From positions 496,001 through 560,000 of the forward strand of contig BJKQ01000006.1 in assembly GCA_006538405.1 (NCBI GenBank): a DNA stretch of 64,000 nt. Reading direction: 5' to 3'. Source of the stretch: Hansfordia pulvinata. Taxonomy: Eukaryota; Ascomycota; Sordariomycetes; Xylariales. Under the pieces are notes generated by a model, which had not been told where the DNA came from, did not search any database, and was given only the letters and a program-made list of their open reading frames with translations. Shown one piece after another: positions 11,303-21,555 of the stretch. Numbering within the stretch: the stretch's first letter is position 1; each line of letters begins with the position of its first letter. The position numbers and the translations under genes were made by a program.

Positions 11303-13879
11303 TCAAGGCTTGCTGGCCTCACGACCGACGGTCTCGCTGACGTCGCCGCCAAGCTTATCTGGGGCCATGCCGAGGCGGACGAGGCGGCGCTGCTGCTCGG
11401 CTTGTTCGCGTTGCTCGCGGGCGCGGCGCTTGCGCTCGTAGACGGCACGAACACAGGCGCGTATACGGTCGCGGCCCTCGTCATAATTGGCGCGCGCCAG
11501 CTCCACGACGCGGTCGATTTGTTCAGGCGTGTAGACAAAGTTCCACGTCGACATGTAATCCGACTCGGCCGGGTCGACGCCTTCCACCTTGGGATTGGCC
11601 AGGAACGGCAGGTAGACGACGGCGATGCCCGCGTCGGGGCGCATCAGGTGCCACGACTCGTCGTCGCCCTTGTCGCGGCCGTGCAGAGCCTTGGACGGCG
11701 GCGGCGGCTCCGACGAGCGCTCCTCAGTCGTGCCCACCCAGATGGTGCAGTAGCCCAAGTCCGAAGTTTCCGGGTGCGACATGTTGCGCCTGGCCTCGTC
11801 CTTGCCCTCGGCCGCGTGCTCATGGTGCGGCTGGGCCTGCGCCTCGTGCAGCTTGCGGGTTGCGTCGGCGGTCGTGTCGGCCTGGGCCGCGTCCAACTGT
11901 TCCTCGACCTTGCGCGGTGCGTCGTCTGACTTGGGCCAGCCCACACCCACAGGCCAGCCCTTGATGCCGCGCTGGCGGGCATAGCCGTCCGCGACGGACA
12001 GCCAGTTGTCCGTCTTGACATCGGCCGACGCGTCAAAGGCGACGAGGACGTCCACCTCGCGACCTGGGCGGAGCAAGGGGTAGATGGGCAAGTTGTTGGA
12101 CATGCCGGCGTCCATCAGCTGGATGTATTCCTCCTTGTAGACCTGGGTCGGGGCAGTGAAGCGCAGCTGACCCTCCATATTGTACGCGAAGTTGGGGATC
12201 AAGGCAGGGTCGATGGGGTGCACCTTTTCGAGATCGTCGCTCCGCGTGTTGATCATCTCGTCAATGGCACCAAAGCCCGTGAGGCTCCGGACAAGCGGCC
12301 TGATCTCGCGGTAGTAGTGACTGAGAGTGGCGCAAAAGGCGCTGCCGAAGATGCCCATGAGCAGAGGAAGTCGAATCTCGGGTAGATGGAAGCCATGCTC
12401 AGGGGCCACGTCAACACCGCCGTTGAACCTGCGTCCCATAGCCCACGTGGGGATGCCGGCGTTGAACTCCTCGCAGAAGAACTCGTACGGGCTCATCTCA
12501 AACCACTGGAACCACGCTTCTTGCTTGGCAATTTCCTTGGCCTGCTCCGAAGGCGATCCGCCCTGGTCGGGAATCTCGTGCCTGACAGCCGTATAGATGG
12601 GCATGGGACTCTGCCCGTACTTGATGTACTCCCTCTGGTTGGATAGTTTGAAGTCGTGGTCGTTGACCTGCAGTTCTCCCTTGGGGACCAAGAGCCTGGC
12701 AGCCAGCAGAATCCCGTAGACATCAACAAGCCCAAACTCGGCATTGGGATCGCCCTTGAGCTTCTCGACCACGCCGCTGAGCAGGTAGCGATTGGTGGGG
12801 GCGGTGGTTACAGAAGAGAAGGCAACAGGCGGATAAGCAATGTGGGTGCCTATCCTTGCCTTCATGTGGTCAATGATGCGCTCGAGTCGATTGTTGCTGA
12901 TGGAAGAGTGATACAGACTCTGGAGCCAGCATGAGCCGCTGACACCCGACGTGTAAGTGACACAATCGAAGAGGCCGTCTTCCTGCGTGGCCAGAAGGGA
13001 GCCAGTGCCGGCGACGAGGGCACGGAGGCCGCCTCCAGATCCACACATGGCGATGGTGGGGACATCATCCGGGTGAATGTCCTTCTCGTCGATGTCCAGG
13101 TAATGTGCCAAGGCTGCCGTGGCGACCTTCTTGCGGCGGGCGCGGAATTCCTTCTCCTCGTCGCATAGTTCGTCAGAAACACGGACCTTTGCTGAGTACT
13201 GGATTTCCGGGTTGATAAAGGGGTCGTGGGCCTCACGCCAAATGTCGTCAGCGAGCGACCCGGGGGCCATGGACAGCTCCCTCTGCAGCTTTCTGATGTG
13301 CGCAGGGAGCATCTTGGACCAGTTAGGCAGTATCACGTCGACGATGCGGTCCGACAGCGAAGACCACTCTATGTCGGTGACATTGGAGAAGGACTCGAAC
13401 TTGTTGGCGAAGCTTGTCCAGGCGGCTTGCTGTGGGGGCGGAGAGCTGTCAGACGGGGGAGTGCCGTCGTTTCTCACAGCTTGAAGCTGCTCCTGGCCGA
13501 GACGATTGGCGGTGGGCGATGGCGGCGGCGTCGCATGCTGGGCTGGGTATAGCGAGTATATGAGCAGGGCGCCCAGGACTAGAATGGTTGGTGCGACTGC
13601 GAGGGTGCGTTTACCGTTGCGGCTCTTTGACGGCTGCTGGGAGCCTGTGGTGAAGAGGCGGCGGAGAGCTGCTGGAGAGAGTGGCTGAGAGGACAGGACG
13701 AGCTGTGGCTTGATCGACACGCCGTGGGATGGCTCGCGGCGGCGCCCGGCGTGGGTGGAAATGGACGCCAACGCGCGGTGGCACGCGTTGAGGGGGTGGG
13801 CGTGAGCACGGGTGCGGACGCGAGCCAGGCCGGCGGAGTGCCCGAGCCGGCAGAGTGGTGCGCCACGGGGGAGCATCAT
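11303..13879 (-). CDS. cytosolic-type phospholipase A2 (group IV-like) with mitochondrial targeting region
   Basis: A single 858-residue frame without introns. Residues 1-80 are Arg/Ala/His-rich with almost no acidic residues, followed by a hydrophobic segment at about 93-110. This resembles a mitochondrial presequence plus inner-membrane anchor, as reported for Aspergillus PlaA. The catalytic lipase domain starts near residue 150. The oxyanion glycine motif CGSGGGLRA is at 279-287, the nucleophile motif GVSGS at 312-316 (Ser314), and the catalytic-dyad Asp in DAGMSNN at 590-596 (Asp590). There is no C2 domain. The C-terminal part (about 640-858) has a charged, low-complexity insert and an Arg/Gln-rich coiled end. 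Known family activity is hydrolysis of the sn-2 acyl bond of glycerophospholipids. It shares an upstream region with the gene at 14791. Confidence 0.9.
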   Translation of the reverse strand: MMLPRGAPLCRLGHSAGLARVRTRAHAHPLNACHRALASISTHAGRRREPSHGVSIKPQLVLSSQPLSPAALRRLFTTGSQQPSKSRNGKRTLAVAPTILVLGALLIYSLYPAQHATPPPSPTANRLGQEQLQAVRNDGTPPSDSSPPPQQAAWTSFANKFESFSNVTDIEWSSLSDRIVDVILPNWSKMLPAHIRKLQRELSMAPGSLADDIWREAHDPFINPEIQYSAKVRVSDELCDEEKEFRARRKKVATAALAHYLDIDEKDIHPDDVPTIAMCGSGGGLRALVAGTGSLLATQEDGLFDCVTYTSGVSGSCWLQSLYHSSISNNRLERIIDHMKARIGTHIAYPPVAFSSVTTAPTNRYLLSGVVEKLKGDPNAEFGLVDVYGILLAARLLVPKGELQVNDHDFKLSNQREYIKYGQSPMPIYTAVRHEIPDQGGSPSEQAKEIAKQEAWFQWFEMSPYEFFCEEFNAGIPTWAMGRRFNGGVDVAPEHGFHLPEIRLPLLMGIFGSAFCATLSHYYREIRPLVRSLTGFGAIDEMINTRSDDLEKVHPIDPALIPNFAYNMEGQLRFTAPTQVYKEEYIQLMDAGMSNNLPIYPLLRPGREVDVLVAFDASADVKTDNWLSVADGYARQRGIKGWPVGVGWPKSDDAPRKVEEQLDAAQADTTADATRKLHEAQAQPHHEHAAEGKDEARRNMSHPETSDLGYCTIWVGTTEERSSEPPPPSKALHGRDKGDDESWHLMRPDAGIAVVYLPFLANPKVEGVDPAESDYMSTWNFVYTPEQIDRVVELARANYDEGRDRIRACVRAVYERKRRAREQREQAEQQRRLVRLGMAPDKLGGDVSETVGREASKP

Positions 13880-14790
13880 CGCGAGGCTGGCAGATCCGTC
13901 GAATGTGGCTGGCCAGTCAGTCGCGATGGTGGTGTGGGCACATGCGAGTGCTCGTGGAACAAACGCCCTTGCCTATCGCAGTTGCCAAAGTGGAATGGCG
14001 TACCCAGGCTTCCACAGCACAGTGGCGCGTGGTGCCCCCTTGTCGACCACAAACCTGATCTGAGCTGGGCGTCGACAAATTTGCGCGGCGCCTGCGGTAG
14101 CGACAGTAGCGGGAAGCGTAGTAGAACAGGCGACGGCGGGACGATTGGATCGACTCCTTGACGTCACGCGGCGCCGGGGTTTAGGCCGTGGTATGCAATA
14201 TGCGGCATGCACCAATGGGGTACTTCTGTTCTTAGGTAGTCCAAGTAGGCCGGGCCCAGTCATGTGCGGGCAAGAAGCTCCGATGCGTGTACCTTAGGTC
14301 GTAGAGATCAAGAGCCCTGACCTATCCGTGCCCCTGACATCCGATGTGGGCCTACCCAAGGGATGGGTTAGGTGAGTACAGGCACCCGGCACCTGGCATT
14401 CATGGATCAGCGGGACTGGACGATCTTCCACCTTCCGTACCTTACATGCACTGCAACACATTCATGATGTACCTACAATCGGGATGTACGGATACTCCTT
14501 AAGGCAGTAGGTAAGGTAGCGACTGCACTTCGGAACGTGTTGGTGAGAAGGCAGGAGCGGGTGCAGCTCTTCCGCTATTTACCCGCCCAAGATTCCCGTC
14601 TGTAGTAAACAGCAAAGACCATCTATCTATTGCTCCATTGACCCAACTTGTGGTAACATTCACACCGTACCATCTATCCTACACCTCGTCTCTGGAGCCG
14701 GCCTCCCTCCCAGTATCAACCCCAACACGTCCCTATATCTCCCGAGAGCGCTATGGATCACTTATCGCAGATATCTGGTTAGCAGTGGAG
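13880..14790. promoter_or_regulatory. divergent promoter region between phospholipase A2 and hypothetical gene
   Basis: About 0.9 kb between two divergent starts. It contains many TACCTA/TAGGTA-type short motifs (for example near 14290-14530) but no gene I can support. Confidence 0.4.
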
Positions 14791-16626
14791 ATGGCCGTGG
14801 CAAGATGGTCGCTCCCCAGTCGCGTCTTCACCCGCGAGCGCTTGTTCGACGCCGGCCAGCCCAAGCAAGCGGCTTCGACCCTCCATCTAGGCTTCAAGCC
14901 CAGGCGGCATGTGAACATATCGACAGCTCTGACAAGCCTGTTTGATCGAAGCCAAGACCTGCCGACCCCGGACGACACGGCCCATGACGCTGGCGGCGAT
15001 CACCCCAGAGATCAGGAGAACCGGCCACCTCCAGGCCATTCGTTCAGGCGCAGTCTTTCGAAGACATCAAAGGTCTTCCGACCCTCCAAGGACAAGCAAG
15101 CCGAGAGGCCCATAGGCTTGACTGGCGATACTCCATTCGAAGCTTGGCCGGAGTCCACAGACGAGCCATGTGAGCCTGGCCAAGACACCAAGCCCTGGGC
15201 CGCCGAGAGCCCTGTTTGTCACCACCCGATACACACGAGCCGCGCAACTGGAGCATCCGAGACTGCACTTGAAATCCGACGCGTGTGCAGTGCATCATCC
15301 TCGTATCCCTCTGAAGGCATCCGCACACCGCCACAGCCCGCAGTATCGCCCGAGCCCGACCCACACACAAAGCGTTTCATAGCGGATGTCCTCCGCGTTG
15401 GCGACAGATTCGACCAGCAGTCCTCTGTTCAGTCGCTCACGTCCTTCAGAATGGCTCCCAAGCCTCTGAGCAATTTCACTGGGGAGCTGGCCTCAACCCG
15501 TGGCGGCTCCGAAACGTCCGACTTTCGAGCCATTAGCAAGGATTATCAGGCGTACATCTTTCCATCGAAGAACGACTGCATCCAGGACAGGCCACTGAGA
15601 GTCAGGTTCAGCATGGATCGAGCGCTAGAGGACCCTTTCAAAGATCCTGAGCAGCCTTACGATGCATGCCGAGACTCGTCTGGTGAGTAGAGCTCACAAA
15701 ACTCTGAAGACTCTGCGGAAAATCAAGATAGTACCGTCACTGGAGCCGCCGCAGTGAACGTGCCCAGAGTTCCGACGGCTGCTCTCGACCCAGGAAAGTC
15801 ACCCTTCGAAGACTTGGCCGACGAAGATGAAGAGAATGCGACGAAGCCTGGAAACTGCAACCCTACGTACCGCAAAGAACAAGAAAAAGTCATAGTGTCG
15901 ATGATGGGGAAACTCGGAAGCTTGCAAGCCCCCGAGCCTGAAGAAGTGGCTCCAGCAACCCCAACGCTGGTTGAGGCGCAGGACTTAGGGCTCCTGTCAC
16001 CAGGCTCCAACGTGTCGGGCAGCGACATTGCCATGTTCTACCACGAGGATGCAGAATCTGTCCGAGAGCCTCCTCATCATGTCAATGGTGTGCAGGTAAA
16101 AGTGTCTGGGCGCGCGAGAAAGTCCAAATTTGGCAGATGGGTCAAGAAGGTCTGCGCCGGCTCCGCCGTTCGCTTCAAGTATCGGATTGCTATTCCGCCT
16201 CCTCCCCTTGCGGCCGGCAAACGTGGCAGCGCAATTGGCCGACGGGCCAGAAAGATGACGCGCAAGGCTGGGAAGCAGAAGAAGCGAGCGATAGCGAAGC
16301 TGAGCGAGCGGGGCAGGAACGTGTCAGGGGGCTCAAGTTCTGGACACCCACGAGGGCCAGCCACAGGAGCGAGAAGTCGGAAGCGATGCCGGACAACAAT
16401 TGCAGGCGCTGCGCGTCTTCGACACCGCACGATAGCGCGAGGAAATCACTGGTGGCGCTGCTATCGTCGTCCAAGAGAGCTAAGAAGGCCAAACACCCCC
16501 GGGGCAGTGTTCGGTCTTGCCCGTACTGATTATCGACGATTTGCAGGGCTGGGCGACAGCGAGTCGGCGGCGTGTTCGATACTGCATAATGGCTCTCAAC
16601 GATGTTTCCGGTGGGGTCTTTTGTAA
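14791..16626 (+). CDS. hypothetical protein, basic C-terminus
   Basis: I do not recognise a family. Exon 1 is read from ATG 14791 to 15682. A 45-nt intron (GTGAGT donor, AAG acceptor, 15683-15727) then joins it in frame to exon 2, 15728-16626. Without splicing the frame stops at 15690. The predicted product is about 595 residues. The N-terminal half is Ser/Pro/Arg-rich and looks disordered. A better-ordered stretch around FRAISKDYQAYIFPSKND is followed by an acidic patch (FEDLADEDEENATK) and a strongly basic region (RARKMTRKAGKQKKRA). From about 16250 another frame ending at 16529 looks equally protein-like, so the last exon may shift frame or carry a missed intron. The frame is open further upstream to 14638 but has no earlier ATG. 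Confidence 0.5.
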
Positions 16627-16912
16627 TTCAACGGCTCAGAAGCTGTACCAGGCTGGCAGGGTTACGCTTAAACTCGTGTAGGTACAAAACAACAGTCTTC
16701 CTCTCGCTGTCTCTTTACTATAGGTTCTCTCAGGTTTATATGTATTCGTGTGAAAGCAGAAATCACGCACACCAGTCCTCTCAGAAGTGCAGCAGACGCG
16801 CCTGCAACTCGTGGCTCGTGTTCGACAAATGGGAAGGGCGGCAAACACCAGACAAGACAGGCCAACTAAACAGAAAACTTGGCGAACAGGAGGTCAGGGA
16901 CGGGAAGAAGAA

Positions 16913-17360
16913 TCAGCAACCGCCGCCGCCGCCGCCGTCTCCGCCACCTCCACCGCCAGAGTCGCCTCCACCGCCGCCTCCCGAGTCACAACCACCACCG
17001 CCATGGTGACCGCCGCCGCCGTGGTGGCCGCCGCCGCCGCCGCCGCCGCCGCCACCGCCGACGTAGCCGCCTCCGTAGGTGTTGCTGGCGGTGCCGGAGC
17101 TGTAGTAGTTGCTGCCGGTGTAGCCGCCGGTGCCGGCGCCGCGCGACGTGGACTCGGCCTGGTACAGGGTCCGGGGCTTGTTGGGGGGCCAGGTGCTGTT
17201 CGTCGCGGGCCGTGGCTTTTCGGCCGTTTGCTGCTGTTGCTGCTTCTTGCGTTTCTGTGGAGGGCAATGTTTGTTAGTAAACGGGGGCTTGATTGAGAAG
17301 GGGCCGAAGATAGGCTGGTAGGTGATGAGCACTTACAAAGGGGTTGAGACCGAAACACAT
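16913..17360 (-). CDS. glycine-rich small protein with MCFG start and Cys terminus
   Basis: Two exons: 17337-17360 (MCFGLNPF) and 16913-17254, joined across an 82-nt intron with a GTAAGT donor, a TTACTAAC branch site and a CACAG acceptor. The 121-residue product starts MCFG, continues with KRKKQQQQQ, then a Pro/Ser/Thr-rich stretch, and ends in a long poly-glycine tract interrupted by His-His, Cys, Asp and Ser, with Cys as last residue. Small fungal proteins starting MCFG are common and uncharacterised. The cysteine at position 2 next to a basic cluster could be a palmitoylation site, which is inference. The opposite-strand Ala/Arg-rich frames here are shadows of the GGN repeat. Confidence 0.7.
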
Positions 17361-20260
17361 GTTTGCGAGCGGGTTTTGGCGTGTCTTGTTGTATGCTGTA
17401 CTGGGAGGAAGGAAATATGCAGATCAAAGTGTCGAGAGATATGATGCGGCGCAGGGTGCTCCTTTAGGGAAGGCTGGAAAGGAGATTGATGATGCTTCTT
17501 TTCTCTATCTATCATTTCGCGTCGCGGTCGGCGCATCTTTATATCCCCGTGTCTGCATAGCATCGGCCCTGAGCGCGCTATAGGCACCACCGCTCTGCTC
17601 TGCGCCCGCCCGACGAGGCTGCCTGGTGGGCAATCATCGGGCCATCGGGGCAGGGCAGGCTGTACTGGTGGGATGTGCAAAGCGCGCGCGGTCGACCGGG
17701 TCATCGGCTCCAGCCGCACGCTTGAGTGACTAACAATCCGCTGCCTGCTTGTGAACTGATGAGATGGAGAGGGTACTCGTATCTGCCTTGCGGGCTGGCC
17801 TAACGCAGGGAAAGGCTCTCTCTCTCTCTCTCTCTCCTCTCAGAGAGGGGCGCAGCTCTACGAGCACACCACATGACGACAGACAAGCGGCATCGGGCGC
17901 GGGCGGCGCCGCAGCCAGCGGGCGCGCGCGCGCAGGCGCAGATCAGCAGAGCAAGCGGGCGCAGGTGAGGAGCCAAGCCAAGCGAGCCAACGAGCCCGAC
18001 ATGGATGAGAACGCCCGTAGCTAACTAACTCATTAGCTCGATGCGGAGTTACGAGTAGATCGAGCATGGGGCGATAACCTGTGGGATGGGGAGAGAGGTG
18101 AGCTACGTACGAGTAGCCACAGTAGCTTGGGGGAGGGGGGAGAGACCGAGCCCGAGAGAGCTTCAGCCGCAGAGGCCCCTCCCCCCGGTCTGCTTCTAGT
18201 TTGGTGTAGGTTAGGTAAGTACGGTAAGGTACTCTTGCTCTCTTCTACCGCCCTGCGACCTTCACCGAGGCGCGAAAAGGGCAAAAACAGACGAGGCACC
18301 ACCACCACCACCACCCCAAAGCTTCGCCCGGGGGGACCACCGCGTCATATCGCATCGCCGACGGCGCGTTTGCGCACGTGGCGGGGACCCTTCGTCCTCA
18401 GTGCTCTACTCGTAGGTAGGCACGTAGGTACCTACCGTCTTATCAGAACATCACTCTCCATCATCGCAGGGAGTGCGCCATGCTATCTGCCTTGGGCGGC
18501 TGGTCAGCCAGCCCCGGCCAAGCCTATCCTCGATTCTTGACCGATGTTCGCGCCCGGGGATGTCATGCCGCCCTACTGATGAGAGAGGTAGGTAAGGTAG
18601 GTACGAGTAGATAGATAGATAGGCGTATCTGCTTGCCAGCCTGCTCGTAGAAAGGATACCACAAAGATCAAACCCCGAAAAAAAAAAAAGGACGGCTACC
18701 CGCGCTTGGCGATGCCATCATGCGGCATACGGGCGGACCACCGCCAGCGACTCATCGTTATGTGCACAGCCTTGGTCCCCTGGATGTGAGATCCGGATTC
18801 GAATTCCGTCGGTGTCGCTAGGCTGCTTCCATGACTCTTTGCAGCCACACTTTCCGGAGAAGAGCTGTGTGAGCACGATCTCCAGCAAGGGGGAGAGAGA
18901 GGGAGAAAGAGACGGCGGGGGGGCTGAGCCGCTTGTGGTTGCTAGCTCAGCCCACGTGGCATCCAAATGTACGGGTACCTAAGGGACGGGAGCGGCCAAC
19001 CCATCACTACGAGTACATTACCGTGTTCTTGTTGTTGTTGAAGATGCACGTTTCGCTGGGCCTTTCTGTTGTATTGCTTGCGACTCTACCGCCGCTTGTA
19101 GCTTTCATGAGCTGGTCGCGCGAGTACGGGACTGAAGGGTACCGGAGACTCAAGATGCTACTCATACTGCAGTCCTCTGATGGGCAGCGGGTCCAACCGC
19201 GCGGCCTCGGGCGTTGATGAATGGCGAAACGCGCCTGGCCGAGGCAACTAGAGCTCCAGGCCTCTATCTCCATGGTCGTCTGCTCTGCACCCTTATGGCC
19301 AATCCTCGTGGCATGGAGTGGTGCGCTGAGAGGGTCGGCCAAGCCGACTCGGTCCATTTCACCTCGAAGCAGCTTGTAGAAATAATGAAGACGGGAAATA
19401 AGTCGGCATGGCAGCAATGGAATTGCACGACACAATGGACGTCAAGAGCCCACCCATGACAGTGCAGGGGCATCGCTCTATTACAGCTGTCCTCTATCAT
19501 CTTCAGCTTGCTTTTCGGGTCAGGACAGACAACGCTCTCGGTCGCTGGCTAAACCTGGATCAGCGCGACAGCGCTCCGAGCCAGGGCTCGCGCGGTTTAA
19601 TAATTGTCCAAAGCCGAGAATGGGAGCAGGACACGTCCAGTACGGCTAGATGACGACCACCCGCGCTCGGGCAGGCGCCCCCTCTCAGGAAGACTTGTGT
19701 CGGTTCCGTCGTCATCTTTCACGTTCGGCGCGGAACGGATGACGGGCCTTTCACCTCGAAAACGCGCTTCGCACTCACCTCCCCAGATCTCATCTCTTGA
19801 CCGACTTCGAAAGGTCATCACCGACCATCAACTACCTCCTTCTGTACCTGGGGCCAGAGAATAGGCCCGAGGCTCTCTGCGTAGCCCCGGGCTCACGGCG
19901 AGAAGGTGGACGCGGGACGTCCTGCGAGCCTATCTGACAAAGTCCGCCACTTTGCGTGGGGACCGAGGCAGTGAGGATGGGACCTTGCAGTATATAAGAC
20001 GCTTGAATTGGTATGCATGAATGCTATGACCTGAACGACTCGAGAGACCTCCCGGAGCCAGCCAGTTCGCGGGCACGCTGACTAGACCGATCGACCCTCT
20101 ACCGCGGTAATGGGCCGCGATTTCTTCATCTACTTGTAATCGTACACAGACAAGCACGAACCCGCTCGAAAACCGCGACTCCCTGAACGCCCAATCAATC
20201 TATGCTATAGCCCCATGCCGGGGGGCTTGTTCCCTGCGAGGAAGGAACCTCAACGACAAC
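17361..20260. other. intergenic, no gene supported
   Basis: 2.9 kb without a convincing gene. It contains a CT microsatellite (17817-17836), a run of A (18679-18690), an AGATAGAT stretch near 18610, and several TACGAGTAG and AGGTACCTACC motifs (18049, 18106, 18406-18435). Frames are short and overlap on both strands. Confidence 0.5.
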
Positions 20261-21555
20261 CTAGTCCTCTTCCTCGACCACCGGAGCCTTGTACGAGCGA
20301 GGCTGCACCGAGGTCTGAATGGCGTTTTCGGTAGCGGTCGTGGTCGCGGTGGCGGGCGCCTGCTGGCCCTGCGAGGTGGCGAAGTGGGCGGCGGACTCGG
20401 CGTTGGTGGCGCCGGACTTGGACTTCTTCTTCTTCTTGGGCTTCACGGTCTACACACGGCCAATTAGTCGCCTGTCAACAGAACGGGGCTTTCCAGGGAG
20501 GGGGTTGGGGAAGAGCGTACCTCATGCCAAGCCCAGACGGGACGGAAACTATCCATGAAAGAGACGTCCTCCCAGAGGTTGGGGTAGAGCCAGAGACCGG
20601 GCGACAGGACAAAGTAGGTGATGCAGAAGAGAATGACGCGGAAGATGGCCATGAGGAAGAAAAGACCGAGCAGCATGAGGAAACCCCAACTAAGGTAGTA
20701 GACGCCTTGCCGCAGAACCAGGGGCCAGAGCGGGTAAAGCACAATGGTGAAGATGACGACGAGAGCAAGGGCGCCGTAGACCTTGCGCATGATCTGGCTG
20801 CCCTCGTACAGCCAGATGTAGTACATGTCGTCGGCGGCGTCCTGCTGCTGCTCAATCTTGACGTCCCAAAGCCCCTTGGTGCGCTTCCCCTTCTTGGGGC
20901 CGTGGTTGTGGCCGGCGTGGGGGTCGTGCTTGCTGACGCGGATGGCCAGCATGGACATGGGGAGCATCTTGAAGGCATTCTCGAGGCTGGCGCGGTCCTT
21001 GACCTCAGGCAGGGCCGGGTTCTTGGCGCGGGCTTTGGCGTAGGCGGGGGATTCAAGGGCGCGGAGGGCTCGCTTGACTGAAGATCGGAGTTAGCTAAGG
21101 GGAAAAGAGTTGCGGCCATGAGCGCAGTGCCGTCTTACCTCGGAACATCTCCTTGCGCTCGCCGTTGAAGATACTGGTGCGGGTCTTGAGGTTCTGGCCG
21201 CGCAGGAAGTTGGCGAGCTGGATGGCGACGGGGTTCGGCGGGCCGGGCTGGATGGGCTGGTGAGAGCCCTGGGGCGGGCCGCCTTGCTGCTGCTGCTGCT
21301 GCTGCTGCTGCCGGGGCTGCTCCTGAGAGCCCTCCTGGCCGCCGCCGCCGCCTTGCTGCTGGGCTTCTTGCTGGGCCCTGGCCATGGCGGCCATGCGCTC
21401 CTTCTTGATCTGCTCGACGAATTCCTGGACGGAGATGCCGCGCTTCGCGGCCTCGGCGGCGAGCTGCTGCTGCATGGCGGCGATCTGCTGGGGCGAGGGC
21501 ATCTGGGCGCCCGGGGGGGCACCCGGGGCATCTGAGGGGGGCGCTGGTCGCTCAT
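20261..21555 (-). CDS. SEC62: SEC62, ER post-translational translocation complex subunit
   Basis: Three exons: 21139-21502 (or to 21555), 20521-21077 and 20261-20449, with GTAAGA/GTACGC donors and CAG/TAG acceptors. In phase they give 369 residues from ATG 21502. The N-terminal part is Gln-rich (poly-Gln at about 21283-21307). The soluble domain is followed by HNHGPKKGKRTKGLWDVKIE, two membrane segments (VYGALALVVIFTIVLYPLWP and GFLMLLGLFFLMAIFRVILF), a short LWEDVSFMDSFRPVWAWHE loop, and a basic cytosolic tail (KPKKKKKSKS). This is the Sec62 architecture; the protein acts with Sec63/Sec61 in post-translational import into the ER. The likely family start MSDQRPP at 21555 is one base out of frame with the rest, because of a six-G run at 21536-21541. 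Confidence 0.92.

Noticed and set aside
16894..17427. Ala-rich 177-codon minus-strand frame and Ala/Arg-rich plus-strand frames
   Set aside because: They come from reading the GGN repeat of the glycine-rich gene in other frames.
18740..18815. Possible tRNA, because AGCGAC and GTCGCT flank a TTCGAAT loop 74 nt apart
   Set aside because: No consistent D-arm or anticodon stem can be drawn, and the T-stem does not place the acceptor stem correctly.
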